Below are positions 36,501 to 46,021 of a DNA stretch of 64,000 nt, piece by piece. Position 1 is the first letter of the stretch. The number at the start of each line of letters is the position of its first letter. The DNA is taken from assembly GCA_020086605.1 (NCBI GenBank), contig JACBWW010000004.1, positions 46,748,141 through 46,812,140 on the forward strand, written 5' to 3'. A model generated the notes under the pieces. The model saw nothing but the letters and a program-made list of their open reading frames with translations. It was not told where the DNA came from and made no database searches. Source of the DNA: Lanius collurio. Lineage: Eukaryota > Chordata > Aves > Passeriformes > Laniidae. The position numbers and the translations under genes are program-made.

Positions 36501-37262
36501 TTAAAGAGCTGTATGTGAGATGACTGTATTCAAAATCCAGACAGTATTTTGCAGTGATGTATATTGGTTAAAAACAGCTAAATCAATTGTTTGGATAACT
36601 GTCACTTCAGTGTTAAGCTACTGCTTTGCAAGTTATGAAGGGAAGGTGGAGTAGCTTTAAAGTGCTCTTCTCATCACTTTTCCTGCTGTGTTTCATCAGC
36701 TCTCAAAAGCTAAATGTTATCAGCACAGCTGTGTGAACTTTCTAACAAACCACACAGAGGAGTTAAAAACTGATGGTTAAGAATCAGGCCCTGACACTTT
36801 CCTGTTGGGTTTGCTAAATCATTAATGGTTTGGAATTAAAATTTCTGCATAAGAGGATGTGTTTTAATCTTATGCACATCTTAGATACGCACATCTTAGA
36901 TACGCATTAATTTGGTATGTATTGTTCCAGGACAGCCAAATTAAATGTATTCTGTTTGTGAACAAAAAGTGACCTATTTGTTGGCAGATAAAACAAAAGG
37001 TGTTTCATTTGGTAATGAGTTGTTAATTTTTTTTTTTTAGCATGTTGTATTCATCGTGAAATTCTTTGTAGCATGGATGATTCCTGATGTTCCTGCAGAT
37101 GTGAAAGCCAAAATAAAACGTGAGAAGTATTTAACACAAAAAATCCTACATGAGTATGAACTTGAAAAACTGAAGGAGAGACTGTGCCAAGGTGATAAAC
37201 AAGCCACAGAAAAAGAGTTCATCGCCACGGAAGGGAGAATGGAGCTATCCAGAGCAATGTAG
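3460..37262 (+). CDS. ANO5: ANO5 (anoctamin-5 / TMEM16E), partial gene model with an internal hole
   Basis: Anoctamin-5 belongs to the TMEM16 family of calcium-regulated phospholipid scramblases and channels. It sits in intracellular membranes of muscle and bone, and human mutations cause limb-girdle muscular dystrophy R12 and gnathodiaphyseal dysplasia. Exons seen: 3460-3530, 15247-15288 (or from 15244), 16333-16446, 22624-22692, 23707-23991, 24350-24463, 26000-26115, 27057-27191, 28408-28513, 28603-28663, 30233-30384, then 33833-34038, 34834-35015, 36080-36185 and 37041-37262. All have AG/GT borders and compatible phases, with no internal stops. Markers of family and paralogue are [60 protein letters not shown] and [10 protein letters not shown]. 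Exon lengths such as 114, 69, 285 and 114 fit the human ANO5 exons as I remember them. The segment between 30384 and 33833, about 230 codons in human, is missing, and the first coding exon lies outside the window. Confidence 0.95.
12090..12700. other. GC-richer patch in ANO5 intron, unrecognised
   Basis: About 0.6 kb of higher GC with open frames on both strands, the longest 149 codons (plus 12248-12697). The translation is Ser/Cys/Trp-rich and shows no domain. Reading frames of similar length on the opposite strand argue for composition, or an old repeat, over a gene. Confidence 0.35.
13009..13300 (-). repeat. CR1 LINE fragment, antisense, diverged
   Basis: The fragment starts with TAGAATCCTTCAG and GGATTGGAAGGGACCTCTGG. 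It goes on through CTCCTACTCAAGGCAAGG, AGGTTGCACAGTCCTGGCC and GATGGAGATTATGCAGTCAC to CTGGGCAATCTGTTGTACC. This is the usual order of an avian CR1 3' region read on the antisense strand. It is diverged and interrupted; the right edge is approximate. Confidence 0.8.
15247..15288 (+). CDS. ANO5: ANO5 coding exon 4
   Basis: A 42-bp exon encoding [14 protein letters not shown], matching the human ANO5 segment with NLFLRRRL. It ends AGG/GTAAAG at a codon boundary. Joined to the exon at 16333, it keeps exactly the human spacing of seven residues between the RRL and the SKDS motifs. The acceptor is a CAGCAG tandem, so the exon may instead start at 15244, adding one Gln. Confidence 0.85.
15289..16332 (+). 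other. ANO5 intron with TA microsatellite
   Basis: A 1-kb AT-rich intron. A (TA)n run lies at about 16091-16105. The acceptor is TCTTCTACAG before 16333. Confidence 0.85.
16333..16446 (+). CDS. ANO5: ANO5 coding exon 5
   Basis: A 114-bp exon, phase 0 at both ends, containing [20 protein letters not shown] and then [12 protein letters not shown]. This is the start of the conserved cytoplasmic N-terminal (dimerisation) domain. It has the same length as human exon 5, where the common c.191dupA mutation lies. The donor is TTG/GTAAGT. Confidence 0.96.
17526..17563. repeat. 19-bp tandem duplication
   Basis: The unit CTTATGCTTATGACAAAA plus one base occurs twice head to tail (17526-17544 and 17545-17563), differing only in the last base. 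The unit itself contains CTTATG twice. It probably arose by replication slippage. Confidence 0.9.
19726..19783 (-). repeat. CR1 3' tail, antisense fragment
   Basis: GAATCAGAGCCTATCCTG followed by CCTTGGAAGGGACCCACAA and CAATCATCAAGTTCAA is the antisense of the avian CR1 3' terminus. It directly abuts a sense-oriented CR1 body. Confidence 0.7.
19784..20358 (+). repeat. CR1 LINE 3' part, sense orientation
   Basis: Contains CCAGCCAGGCAAGGGAGGGA, CTGGAGCGGCCCCACCTCGA, GAGGGCCACAGGGCTGATGA, TTCAGCCTGGAGGAGACTGA, ACCTCATCACAGTCTACAA and TGGTTGGGCACTGAAACAG. These are CR1 landmarks in sense order toward the 3' end, stopping at TGTGCAGGGCCAGGAGTT. The element is 5'-truncated and interrupted by stops, so it encodes no usable reverse transcriptase. 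Confidence 0.9.
20359..20425 (-). repeat. CR1 3' terminus, antisense
   Basis: CATAGAATCACAGAATCATA followed by GAATATGCTGAGTTGGAAGG is the antisense of the CR1 3' end, whose sense strand ends in ATTCTATGATTCTATG repeats. It joins the sense element at 20358 tail to tail. Confidence 0.85.
22624..22692 (+). CDS. ANO5: ANO5 coding exon 6
   Basis: A 69-bp exon, phase 0 at both ends. It encodes [18 protein letters not shown] and then TEDKK, matching the human ERRKEFETNLRKTGLELE segment. The acceptor is TTTCTCTTCAG and the donor AAG/GTAAAA, followed by an A-rich intron start. Confidence 0.96.
23707..23991 (+). CDS. ANO5: ANO5 coding exon 7
   Basis: A 285-bp exon of 95 codons from [19 protein letters not shown] to SPSMRNRI. 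It is the core of the anoctamin cytoplasmic dimerisation domain, with [15 protein letters not shown] and [16 protein letters not shown]. The donor is GTACGT. Length and both phases equal the human exon. Confidence 0.96.
24350..24463 (+). CDS. ANO5: ANO5 coding exon 8
   Basis: A 114-bp exon: [38 protein letters not shown]. It is preceded by TTGAATCTCAG and followed by GTAAGT, with phase 0 at both ends. [10 protein letters not shown] corresponds to the human KKRFGIERLL. Confidence 0.96.
24464..25999 (+). other. ANO5 intron
   Basis: A 1.5-kb AT-rich intron with no recognisable gene or repeat. Confidence 0.85.
26000..26115 (+). CDS. ANO5: ANO5 coding exon 9
   Basis: A 116-bp exon: [20 protein letters not shown], then [18 protein letters not shown] and two bases of an Arg codon. 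YKEQPLDLI marks the start of the anoctamin membrane domain just before TM1. The acceptor is GCTCACAG and the donor ATCAG/GTACAG. Confidence 0.95.
26221..26275. repeat. AT-rich low-complexity tract
   Basis: A run of almost pure A and T built from overlapping TATTAT and ATAATA words inside the ANO5 intron at 26116-27056. It is a simple-sequence tract with no coding content. Confidence 0.7.
27057..27191 (+). CDS. ANO5: ANO5 coding exon 10 (TM1)
   Basis: A 135-bp exon: [20 protein letters not shown], then [17 protein letters not shown], which is a clear transmembrane helix (TM1), then TMDENMS. It starts with the last base of the split Arg codon and ends AG/GTGAGT. The acceptor follows a long T tract (TTTATTTAG). 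Confidence 0.96.
27192..28407 (+). other. ANO5 intron
   Basis: A 1.2-kb AT-rich intron; no other feature recognised. Confidence 0.85.
28408..28513 (+). CDS. ANO5: ANO5 coding exon 11 (Cys-rich loop)
   Basis: A 106-bp exon: [35 protein letters not shown]. This is the extracytosolic loop between TM1 and TM2, with the cysteine spacing expected of the family and a possible N-glycosylation site (NTT). The acceptor is CTCCTTAG. The donor CAG/GTCTGT is weaker than the others in this gene. Confidence 0.95.
28603..28663 (+). CDS. ANO5: ANO5 coding exon 12 (TM2 start)
   Basis: A 61-bp exon just 89 bp after the previous one: [20 protein letters not shown] plus one base. It is the first part of TM2. 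The acceptor is TTCTGTTGCAG and the donor TGGG/GTGAGT. Confidence 0.95.
28664..30232 (+). other. ANO5 intron
   Basis: A 1.6-kb AT-rich intron without recognised repeats or genes. Confidence 0.85.
30233..30384 (+). CDS. ANO5: ANO5 coding exon 13
   Basis: A 152-bp exon. It starts with two bases that complete Val, then [50 protein letters not shown]. It contains the end of TM2 and the acidic/Gln-rich cytoplasmic linker. It ends CAG/GTAATG at a codon boundary. This is the last intact exon before the missing segment. Confidence 0.96.
30385..33832 (+). other. Interval lacking about 230 ANO5 codons; contains the only N
   Basis: The human gene has several exons here (exons 14 to 18 by my recollection), covering roughly TM3 to TM7. 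I read this 3.4-kb interval in all plus frames. I found no segment resembling the expected residues, such as the conserved start of the next exon or the TM6 and TM7 calcium-site motifs. A single ambiguous base (N) lies at 32293. The rest is AT-rich unique sequence with a GC-richer patch at 31360-31560 that has overlapping chance frames. Confidence 0.8.
32293..32293. other. Single N (ambiguous base or minimal gap)
   Basis: The only non-ACGT character in the window, in the context TTTGGGA-N-AATTGAG. It lies inside the interval where ANO5 exons are missing, so it may be a one-base placeholder for an unresolved assembly join and not a simple ambiguous call. Confidence 0.9.
33833..34038 (+). CDS. 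ANO5: ANO5 exon (TM8 with calcium ligands)
   Basis: A 206-bp exon starting with two bases of a split codon: [57 protein letters not shown]. The Glu and Asp of NNILEIRVD correspond to the TM8 calcium ligands of TMEM16A (E734, D738). The acceptor is CCCTTGCAG and the donor AAC/GTAAGT. It is probably the human exon 19 equivalent. Confidence 0.96.
34039..34833 (+). other. ANO5 intron
   Basis: A 0.8-kb intron ending in a strong polypyrimidine tract (TTTTTTTTTCC, then TTCTTTTTCAG). No other feature seen. Confidence 0.85.
34834..35015 (+). CDS. ANO5: ANO5 exon (TM9 region)
   Basis: A 182-bp exon: [60 protein letters not shown] plus two bases. It encodes a membrane helix and the following extracytosolic loop with an NNS glycosylation site. 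The donor is CAG/GTTGGT. Confidence 0.96.
35016..36079 (+). other. ANO5 intron
   Basis: A 1.1-kb AT-rich intron; no gene or clear repeat recognised. Confidence 0.85.
36080..36185 (+). CDS. ANO5: ANO5 exon ([10 protein letters not shown])
   Basis: A 106-bp exon: [43 protein letters not shown] is a hallmark of anoctamins just before TM10. The acceptor is TTCCAACAG and the donor GAG/GTATGT, phase 0. Confidence 0.97.
36874..36903. repeat. 15-bp perfect tandem duplication
   Basis: GCACATCTTAGATAC occurs twice in succession and is followed by GCA, in the last ANO5 intron. This is a slippage-type duplication. Confidence 0.9.
37041..37262 (+). CDS. ANO5: ANO5 last coding exon and stop
   Basis: [20 protein letters not shown] completes TM10. 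It is followed by a charged cytoplasmic tail ([29 protein letters not shown]) and a TAG stop at 37260-37262. The acceptor is a long T run ending TTTTAG. The tail has about the same length as in human ANO5; its last residues diverge. Confidence 0.96.
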   Translation, partial: HVVFIVKFFVAWMIPDVPADVKAKIKREKYLTQKILHEYELEKLKERLCQGDKQATEKEFIATEGRMELSRAM

Positions 37263-39278
37263 CCAAAAACCCAACTGTTTGGGATTTAGCTTGTTTTAGC
37301 TTTTTTTATCTGTGGTTTGCTCAGTATGCATGATGTTGAAAGCTGTAGGAGAGTTCAACCCTTCTCTTTCAGTCCAAAGATTTTAGACTTTTCTTTAAAA
37401 GTTTTACTGAGCTTCCAAGGTTCAGGAAATCTACTTAACTGTATGATTTCGGCACCGGTTTTTATTTACCCATTACTTTGAATAGTAAATGTAGTCTTGT
37501 AATCCTAGAATTTGGACTCCTGGTATAGGGACTGTTAACCTCAAGAGGGCTCACAGGGTGTGATAAGGTCATTTACCACCAAGCCCCCTCCCTGTTGCTA
37601 ATTGCAACATTCCAGGCTGTGTCTCAGCTGACTGAAAAGGATACCACAGAGGACCACTGCTGTGGAAAATGCTGAGAATTATTATTTTTTATTTTGTGGC
37701 CATTTAAATAGAACACTCTTGATTCAAGGGTTAAGGTTTGGGGCTTTTTTTTATATTCACTATGTCTTATGAAACATTGGTTACAACTTCTATACATTTT
37801 CTAGAAGGAATTGATTTTTAAGGACATGGGCTTAATTCCACTTGGAATTATTTATAGGCACAGAATTCAGTTAATACATACTAGTGCAGGAAAAAAAAAG
37901 CCATAATTTATTTTCATAAAGATACAATTTACCGAAGAGTTTGCTCTTTAAATGCAGGTATTGTGGAATCACCTTATTCCAGTGGATTTTGAAAAGATGT
38001 ATATGATTTGGAGAACAGTTACTTAACTTCTCATTCTCAAAATTTACCATTGGAAGATTGTGTTTGACATTGGTTTTGGCCAAAGCTGCTCATTTATTTA
38101 TTTCTTTGTTGAGATTCTCAATGAAATGCCAGCAAAGGGCTAAACTTGTGTGTCTGTCCTCAATGCATACTATGGAGTGTGCCTGCACTTCATGGCAGTG
38201 GATTGGGAGATGGACCACCATATCAGATCTAGCTGAATGGTTTGGTCTTGGATTTTTATCCACAAGATTTTAAGCATGCCAAATAATCTATGCTGTTAAT
38301 TGTCCTTATACATTGTAGCCTGAGGCTTGGGGGTGTTGGGGTTTTTTTTCCTGTTTTGAATCTTTGGGAAGGATTTTTTTTTTCTGTTTTGTTAAGTGGC
38401 TTTTTTACAAAGTTACTGAGTTTATAAATATATAACTATTTGTGCAAAGTAGCTTCCAGCTGTTTAAGAATGTGCCCTCATTTTCTAGTTTGAAGCAAGT
38501 AGCAATTTTTATGATTTTGCTGTATATTTAAAACATATCAATGCTTCCATGCTTAGTGCCTTGTTTCTTTGCATTTGGCAAAAGGTGTGAAAATGATCTC
38601 TGCAGGGCAGTGCCCATTTCCAAAATGTGCTTGCAGGCATCAGGATATAGGGAACCTGCAGACAGCTGTTCAGTGTTACCAAACCATGCCTGGCTTGGCA
38701 AACTTCAGTCTCACTGCCACGTGGACTGTTCAAGGGCAACTCATGCCTAGACTGCAGATTGTCATAACACCAGATTATTGAGTTCTCTGATGCTGAATAC
38801 ACAAGGTAGACAAGATTAGAAAATTTTGCTCTATTTGCACTTTGAAATTATACTTCCTTGTGGGTATATGCATAAAAATTGAGATTTGTATTCCATATCA
38901 GCTGAATGATATACTGTTTGCTACTGCCACAACTTAGGGTATTTTGTTTTAGCAAACCTTGCCTGTGTCTTGGAGTACTTGGCAAGTAACCTTAATGTTG
39001 TAACAGTTTTAAATCAATGTCCTGAGTGGAGCTGTTGTTATTAGCAAAAGGATTAATACTAAGTGCCTACCTCAAGCACACAGCACATGGTTTGGCTGCC
39101 AGTCGAGGAGTTGATACAGATGTACATTTCTCATGACTCTTAAGTTATTCACCTTCATTCTCTAAGGTTGCTTGATCGATCAAGCATATTGGCAATTCAT
39201 GTTCATGATGAACTGATCATGTTCTTGAATATTCAGATATGTTTGAGGCAGTGGATCTGTTGGAAGAATGCATGTATA

Positions 39279-39284
39279 AATAAA
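39279..39284 (+). terminator. AATAAA, possible proximal ANO5 poly(A) signal
   Basis: A canonical hexamer in GTATAAATAAATTAG, about 2 kb after the stop codon. Use of this site would give a shorter 3'UTR. Confidence 0.4.
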
Positions 39285-40672
39285 TTAGCTCTGCTGCTTA
39301 ATGTGTAAGCCAAAGAAGAGTATCAGCCATCAGTCGTAATCACATATCAAACACCACAATTTGCACAATGAAAGCACTATGCTGCATCTTGCACATATAC
39401 TGTTAATTAAACTGCTTTATTTAGATGGCGCGGGTTTGTTACTGTTTGCAGAAAGGTGATGAGATGCAAAGGGATATTTCTGTGCACAATGTACAACCTG
39501 ACTGAAGTGGAAAACAGATTTGGAAATTCAGTGTTAGATGTGCTATTTCTGCTTATGGAAGATCAGTTTCTTCAGGTAATAGTGTCCTAATATACTACCC
39601 TTGAAAAGGTATCAGCAAAATAGGTGTGTTGTGAATGAACAATGCTATTTAAAAGCAAGATGAAGAAAAATAAGGAAATACATTTGTTTGGGATACAGCA
39701 TTGATATGTAGAGCCCTGCATGCAGACCCTGAATTTGAATTGATGTTTTGACTCCTACTTTGTGCTACTTTCAAACTTATTTTTTAAGATCAGTTGCTAT
39801 TTAATGCAGTACAAACAGATGTTTTGTATATGTTTGTGTATGTTCCCATACAATAGAAAGTGGAAAAAAGCCTGAGATCAGCTTATTTAGAAAGAAATGT
39901 GTATGTATCTTGAAAATGTCATGACAATTCATGGTAATGAATTTACTTCTTTGTATACAGAAACTGTTGAAAAGAGAATCTGTTGTCATACTAAAAGCTA
40001 ATACCACATTAAAAAATTAATCTTAACACATTTTTTTTACATAATAGTTTGCCTTTACTTGCCACTAAGCAAGTATTTTTACTAAAGGTATCAATATGGT
40101 TGGGTTTATAATGGTTAACATAAGTTTCCTAAAGTGTTCTTGAAAAGTGACAAAAGTAAGGAAGGCCTGGTCAGTTTGGAGATGTGCTGATTCTTACTGT
40201 TGGAATATTTCATTTTGATGCAATTCAGTATCTAAAAGTGCCCTTTAACCAAAGTAAATGAAGTTCTGTGTTGCAATTACTGTAATTTAAACAATAGATT
40301 GCCTCATTAGAATTAGTTACACAAAACAAAATTTACCTTTCAGGTGTAATACAATCAGGGATTTTTTTTTTTTTCAATTAAAATTTAGGTTTTATACTTT
40401 GGGACGATTTAGTGTGGTATGTTCTACGCAAAAGACTGCAAAAGAAAAATGCTACTATGAGACACTATACTGTTTTTTCTAGAAAATTTTCTTACTATGC
40501 TTTTACTTTTTTATGTAATGCTGTCTGTTTGAGGCAACAGAATGGAGTGAAAAGAGATGGAGTTTCTGACTATTTCACATGTACCACTTGTTTGACTTGT
40601 ACTGTCGTGTAATCTGAGTGGCGTTTTTGTCTGCTAAGTATGTTGCTGATATATGTGATACACTAATGTCAG

Positions 40673-40678
40673 AATAAA
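40673..40678 (+). terminator. AATAAA, distal ANO5 poly(A) signal
   Basis: A canonical hexamer in CAGAATAAATTTTT, the first of two close signals at the likely transcript end. Confidence 0.5.
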
Positions 40679-40736
40679 TTTTTTAAACATTCTGCTAACA
40701 TTTAATATGCACATTTAATAAGATCTAAATCTAGCA

Positions 40737-40742
40737 AATAAA
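40737..40742 (+). terminator. AATAAA with GT-rich downstream element
   Basis: A canonical hexamer in GCAAATAAAGC. It is followed about 30 bases later by AACTTGTGTGTG, the arrangement of a genuine mammalian/avian cleavage site. It is the best candidate for the ANO5 transcript end. Confidence 0.6.
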
Positions 40743-40760
40743 GCTACATTCATTTTTAAT

Positions 40761-43700
40761 GTGCTGTCAACTTGTGTGTGAAAATTCCAAGAATTGAGAG
40801 AGGAGCTGAAGTACTAAGAGTCAAATGCCTGGAGAGCCTCCTGCAGAAAAGTATTCATACAGATTTCTGCAACTCATGCATGTAATGTTCATACAGATCT
40901 GTTTTCAGTCAGGCTGCTTTTCCCTGCCTTGTCTGGATACAGTTTTTGTTCCTGCAGTGCCAGGACCTGAGGTGACTTTTCAAGTTCTCAGTCACACATG
41001 CAGTTTCCCCGCGCAGCACAAGTGGTTCACGGATATGCACTTTAAATAGCTTTGAGTATGTGTACTGGAAAAGATGGCAGAGATGAAGCTTTCCCAAGGG
41101 ACTGGTAAAGTCTTACTATACATATTTTAATCTTTCTTAAAACTCACTTCTGGGACCAGTGAAGGGCTTTGGATTAAATCACAGGGACTCTGGGTTGAAG
41201 TTTATGACTTGCTCTCAGGAGATGTTTTTATCTCAGCATGTCACCTCTCCTGTTGTACCATGTTGTCAGGACTCTGGGAACAGGGTCACCTGCCAGTCTT
41301 GGTAGGTCTTTTCCTTTGCAACTTTGAAATTACAGACTAAGACACATGCAATTTAAGCAAATGAAAGAAATATATTAGATGAATAAAGGAATCGTCTCGG
41401 AATTAAAAAAGAGCATAGAAAAAAGACCAAAACAAGCAAGGTCTAATTATATATTATGGTACCACCACTGATAGGGTACTTAATTAAGTATGAAAATGAA
41501 AAGTAAAGCATTAAAATGGAGAAGAAATTGGTAGCAAAGGAAAGAGAGGAGTGAGGAAAAAAAAAAAGATGAAGGAAGGTGCTGTTAATATGCAGGATAT
41601 AGGGGATATTTATGTATTAAGTTGGGAGTTTTCAGGTGCATCCAAGCTTTGCTCTTAAAGGCAAAACTTTGCCTCCACCGAGGCCTGTGGTAAATAGGTA
41701 ATTTAAAGTTTAATTTGGGGTATAATGTCATCCAAAGCCAATTATATTTTATAAAAAAGAGTAGCATGGTAGGTTGTGAGAAGACATTCGCAAATTCTGG
41801 TACAAACCTAGCTCTCTCCATGATTAAAAATTGTAGCTACCCTTCAAAAGTCTTAATTCCTTCATTAAACATGAAGAGATGCACCAAAATTCAGTGGTTC
41901 TACTTTCTGAATCAGAAAAATAGGTAAGACATCTATATCATTTACCCAGATTAAAGAGTCTTTATAAAAATAAGTCCACGTTTATTCTATACAAAGAAAA
42001 AAAAATTATAGGGACTATTGAAATAGAAGACATTTTTCCAACATTTGCATCTCAAATTATGTTAAATATGTTGTCTTACAGGAGTAGAAAAATAAGTAAC
42101 CCATTCACCAGTGGATTAGTGGGAAAGAACAGCAAGATGTGTGAAAAACAATGTGCCAGCATCTGAAGTCTGCAATTTATTTGAGATGTGTAGGCTCTGA
42201 AACAAATAAAATCTTGTCTAATATTCCTCAAAATGTTCAATAGAAAACCAGTGTTTCTCAAAATACTCTCTTAAATGTTTAGGACACACTGCTGGGAGAC
42301 CAAGGGGAAGGGTCTGGGGTCCTAACATCTGGTGTGGCTGAGAGATTGCAATCCAGAGAGGATAAAGGGAGCCCTCACAGAGGACTTATTTAAAAAAACT
42401 TCCTTCCCTAAACAGATGGAAAGAAGTAAAGCGGGGGGGGAAAGGATGATCATTACCATATGAAGGATAACAAAATCATTTCCAGACTCTATGAATTACT
42501 GTGTAACCTCATTAATCCACAGCTACTTTTTCTTGTCTGTCTGCCTTGTTAGTGGTGGTAACAACAATTGTGGCATCCTTAAAAAGGAGTAGCTAAATTA
42601 AATCTCATTCTGGTTTTAAATAATCAGTTGTCTCAATACAACACTTACATCATTCAGATGCAACTCAGGAAGGGTTTTTCTGAAGCAAGTACTGAGAAAT
42701 CTGCTGGGAGATGGTGAGTAGGATGTGAAATTCAGCAGCCATATCAATTTTTGGAAGATGCATACGCACATTCCCCTGCAATAATTAGTGACTATGCTTT
42801 CTCACTCAGAAATGAGTCAGTCTGAACCATTTGATAAGGGTAGGATTTTTTTTTAATTATTCTTTTCAACTCCTCAACAAACCAGTGCTGTCAGCTTGTC
42901 AGAACTATTTGTATTTAAGTTACTGACAGACCTTGCTTGGCCCTTGGGTGTTCAAGGCATCCAACACTACTCACCATTTCAGTTTTGGTACTGAAAGATG
43001 CAGAGGCCATAGTAACTGCTTCTGTCATCAGGAGGCATTAAATAAATTTATTGTTATGTTGATCCTTCCTTAACCATAGTGGGTTTGAAACACTTGATGT
43101 TGTGGCTCTATCAGGCCCACACCATCCTCAGCAATGAAAAGTTGCTAAGGTAGAAAACCTCTGGCTCACATGACCCCTAGGTCCTTGTATCTCCCACACT
43201 GGTGGCTTTTACTTATTTTTCTCAGCTAGTGCTTGGTGAAATGTTAAACAAATAGTGCTGGAATGTTACAGCACTGCATGCTCAATAGCTCTTTTAATAG
43301 GTTTTTCAAAAAGGAGTAAAAATACTCCAGACAGAAGGTTTTAGCAGGGAAAACTGAGAGGAAGGCTGGATTCCCTGCTGTATTACCTCTTCACAACAGA
43401 CAATTCTGCTGTCAGATTATCTCAAATAAACATTTCTGCTTAAAGTAGTCCATTACTAGTGCCAGCAAACAGTAATACTTACAGGTATGCCTGTCCTCTG
43501 GTGGTGGCATCTCTATATTATTCTTCAGATAAAATTCTGTCTCCATCTATTCTGATGTAAATTTTACTATTATTTTCAGATGTGGCCAAGATTTCAACAT
43601 CTCTGCAACAAAGATCCAGGTAAAAAACCAAACAGCTGAAATAGGTGGGCCAAGAGATTTATATACAGCTCACCACATAATAGCAATCTGTTAAGGTATC

Positions 43701-45420
43701 TAGAGTTCATGCTGCTGTAAGCAAGCCACTAGTGCATTGAAATCAGGAAGAATTCCCTGCTTTCCCCTTTCACATAGGATTGCTTGCCTCTGTGTCAATG
43801 ACAGCTTTTTAGCTTCCTCAGAGGCAGTACAGGAGACAACGTAGCAGAAATGTCTCATATTTTGAGTAAAGGAGAAAGATCCTATATGTTTCATGGTAAG
43901 CAATAAGTGCTTTTTCATTAGGTTTTTGTCTGTATTTATGTGGAAATAGCAAATGATTCTGTGGCTGCAACCTGCCTGTCACAATGACTCGTGTTTTAAT
44001 TAAAAGATGCCACAATAGATTGAGTCACCAGGTACCAACATCCAACTTTTTCATCAACTGAAAGTACTCTCTGTGGGATTGGTAAAAAGATGATGGTCTA
44101 GTTTATGGGGTCACTGCTGAGATTAGAACTGAGGGAGGTGACATGGGTAGAGGAAATCAAAGCAGAGAAAGAGCCTGCTTCATATTTTGCTGTAAGTTCA
44201 GAGTGCTGGGGTTACATGCAGAACATGTGGAGGGAACTGAAAATAAGAAGGAACTATGAAGTCTTTATTAATTAACTTTATCTTCAGAAGTAGGAAGGTG
44301 AATCAACAGAAGTGTAAGCCCTCATGAACTGGAGAAGACAGAAAAGCTGAGGCACCAGACAGGCTTGAAGCCAGCATTTGTAGAGAAATTTTTAATATTC
44401 AGGTGTATAAAAGAAGCCTTTGAATGTAAATGCTAGTCTGTCAGCAGGTCTTCCCTGCCTAGGAGAGGGGAGCCAGTTGTACTGGTAGTTAATATAGGAA
44501 ATGGAAGGGGGCATCTGAAAGGTTGATTCTGTTGAGAAGGGAAGAGCAGGATTTTCTTTGCTTTTGCACCTGGAAGAAATTAAGTCCAAAGAAATCCTTT
44601 GGAGTGTTTGCTTCATTTTCAATGCTGGACAAACTCTGCTTCAAATGTCTACCCAGTGTAACCAGACACTTCACAGTGCACAGAGCAGGCCCCCCTTTCT
44701 CCTGTGCATACACCACTCATCCCTGATTGTTACCTATCACTGCAGGGACAAAGCTCATTCCTTGGCACAAAGACAGTCACAGGAGCAAGGCTTTTCCACA
44801 GAGCTTAGGTGTCTGATGAGGATGGAGCAAGTGCTGAGCAAGGGAACTTCAGTTTCTGTTCTGGTGAAAACAATACAACTTCCTGTAAGGCTAAATTGAT
44901 AAACTTCTTCATTCTGCAATAAATGCCAATTATTTGGTGCACATTTGGCACAGAAATGCACAAAATTCACAATCATTCTGAAACTTTATAATTAAGCCTC
45001 TTACCTGAAAAAAGGGTTGATACTGTTTAGATAAGAAGAGAGTGGTATGAGATTGTCGTCTTCAGTCAGCACGTTCCTTGCTGCATTTTAAAGCATGCTG
45101 GAACAGCAGCTCAGCCTGAAGATGATCTGAAAGGACCAGCCCAAAAAGTAGATGGGAATTTCTCTGTTGATTTTGTCTTTGATTATACCACAGTGATTTT
45201 CAGTAAAATGTCAAACACCTAAAATAATGAGAACAGCTCCCCTGTAATCTGTTGTCAGAACGGGCAATAATGGCACAGGCAATCACAAGACATTCATTTA
45301 ACTGCAAGGCAGAGAGGAGACAGCTGCCAAAGTGGCAATATTATGCTTTATGGCTCTGCATTTGGATGAAAAACAAGAGGCAGGTTTTGGTGGAAATGCA
45401 GGTGGCATCTTGGACACTGT
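40761..45420. other. Intergenic DNA between ANO5 and the solo LTR
   Basis: AT-rich unique sequence. Short overlapping frames (for example plus 44558-44899) show no domain, no splice context and no similarity I recognise. No repeat boundaries are evident. Confidence 0.6.
45415..45420. repeat. Left copy of the direct repeat flanking the LTR
   Basis: CACTGT, repeated at 46022-46027 on the other side of the LTR. With the preceding A (45414) the match becomes seven bases, ACACTGT. It is interpreted as a target-site duplication. Confidence 0.7.
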
Positions 45421-46021
45421 TTGCAGGACTCTCCTAACGCGGTTCCTCTCGCTCGCTGCCCGAGCTCTGGCCTGCCCTCGCTCAGAGCAAACCCAGGGTT
45501 ACTTCTGCCATGTCGGCAGCAGGAAAGGCTCTGGCTGGGTGTGCGTGCTGGTTCCTCCACAGAGGAGGCATGATGGCCTGGGCTCGCCTTGATCTGGAGG
45601 CAAAGGAACAGAGAGGAGCTTCTGGTGTGGGTTCCAACAGGTTTATTGTCAGACACCACAAGGACCAACCCAGCACGAGCTCAAAAGCCTCACACAGCTC
45701 TTGGGCCCTCAGTTTTGTAGGAGGGTGTAACAAGGCAAGCAGTGAGATACAAGCCAGGGGGAGGATACTGGTTCAATGACAACCAATGGGGAAAACTGGG
45801 AGGTGGGAGCCAATTAACAACCGAGTCAGAGAGAGCATTCCAGAACAGGGGGAGATGGTTTGGGTTTGGGTGCCACCCAGGGGGATGCAGCTTAGGCTTC
45901 TGTGCCGCCCACGACCCACCCTCCGACTCACTGTCCTGGTCGGGGAAATCCACCCATGGGAGGGCTCTAGGCTGATTTACATTCAGCTGCCCCAGCCCAA
46001 CAGTGGGCTGGGCCATGGCAA
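45421..46021 (-). mobile_element. Solo LTR of an endogenous retrovirus, about 0.6 kb
   Basis: This GC-rich block stands out from its AT-rich surroundings. On the minus strand it has the order of a retroviral LTR. U3 has CCATTGG and TTAATTGGC CCAAT-type boxes near 45780-45820 and a TATA-like CTACAAAACTG near 45715. AATAAA is at 45642-45647, immediately followed by CCTGTTGGAACCCACACC, then about 220 bp of U5-like sequence. The ends form the short inverted pair TTGC/GCAA, and six bases (CACTGT) are repeated on both sides. There is no adjacent internal retroviral region, so it is a recombined solo LTR. Exact termini may shift by one base; a TG-to-CA reading would be 45422-46020. Confidence 0.8.
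45642..45647 (-). terminator. LTR poly(A) signal (AATAAA on minus strand)
   Basis: TTTATT on the plus strand in ACAGGTTTATTGTCAG, so AATAAA on the minus strand at the expected R/U5 position of the LTR. Confidence 0.75.

Larger units (their letters stand above)
37263..40760 (+). other. ANO5: ANO5 3' untranslated region
   Basis: About 3.5 kb of AT-rich sequence between the stop codon and a cluster of polyadenylation signals. I recall a similarly long 3'UTR in human ANO5. No other coding exon or repeat is apparent. The end is set from the last AATAAA (40737-40742) plus the usual 10-20 bases, with a GT-rich stretch just after it (AACTTGTGTGTG). Confidence 0.7.
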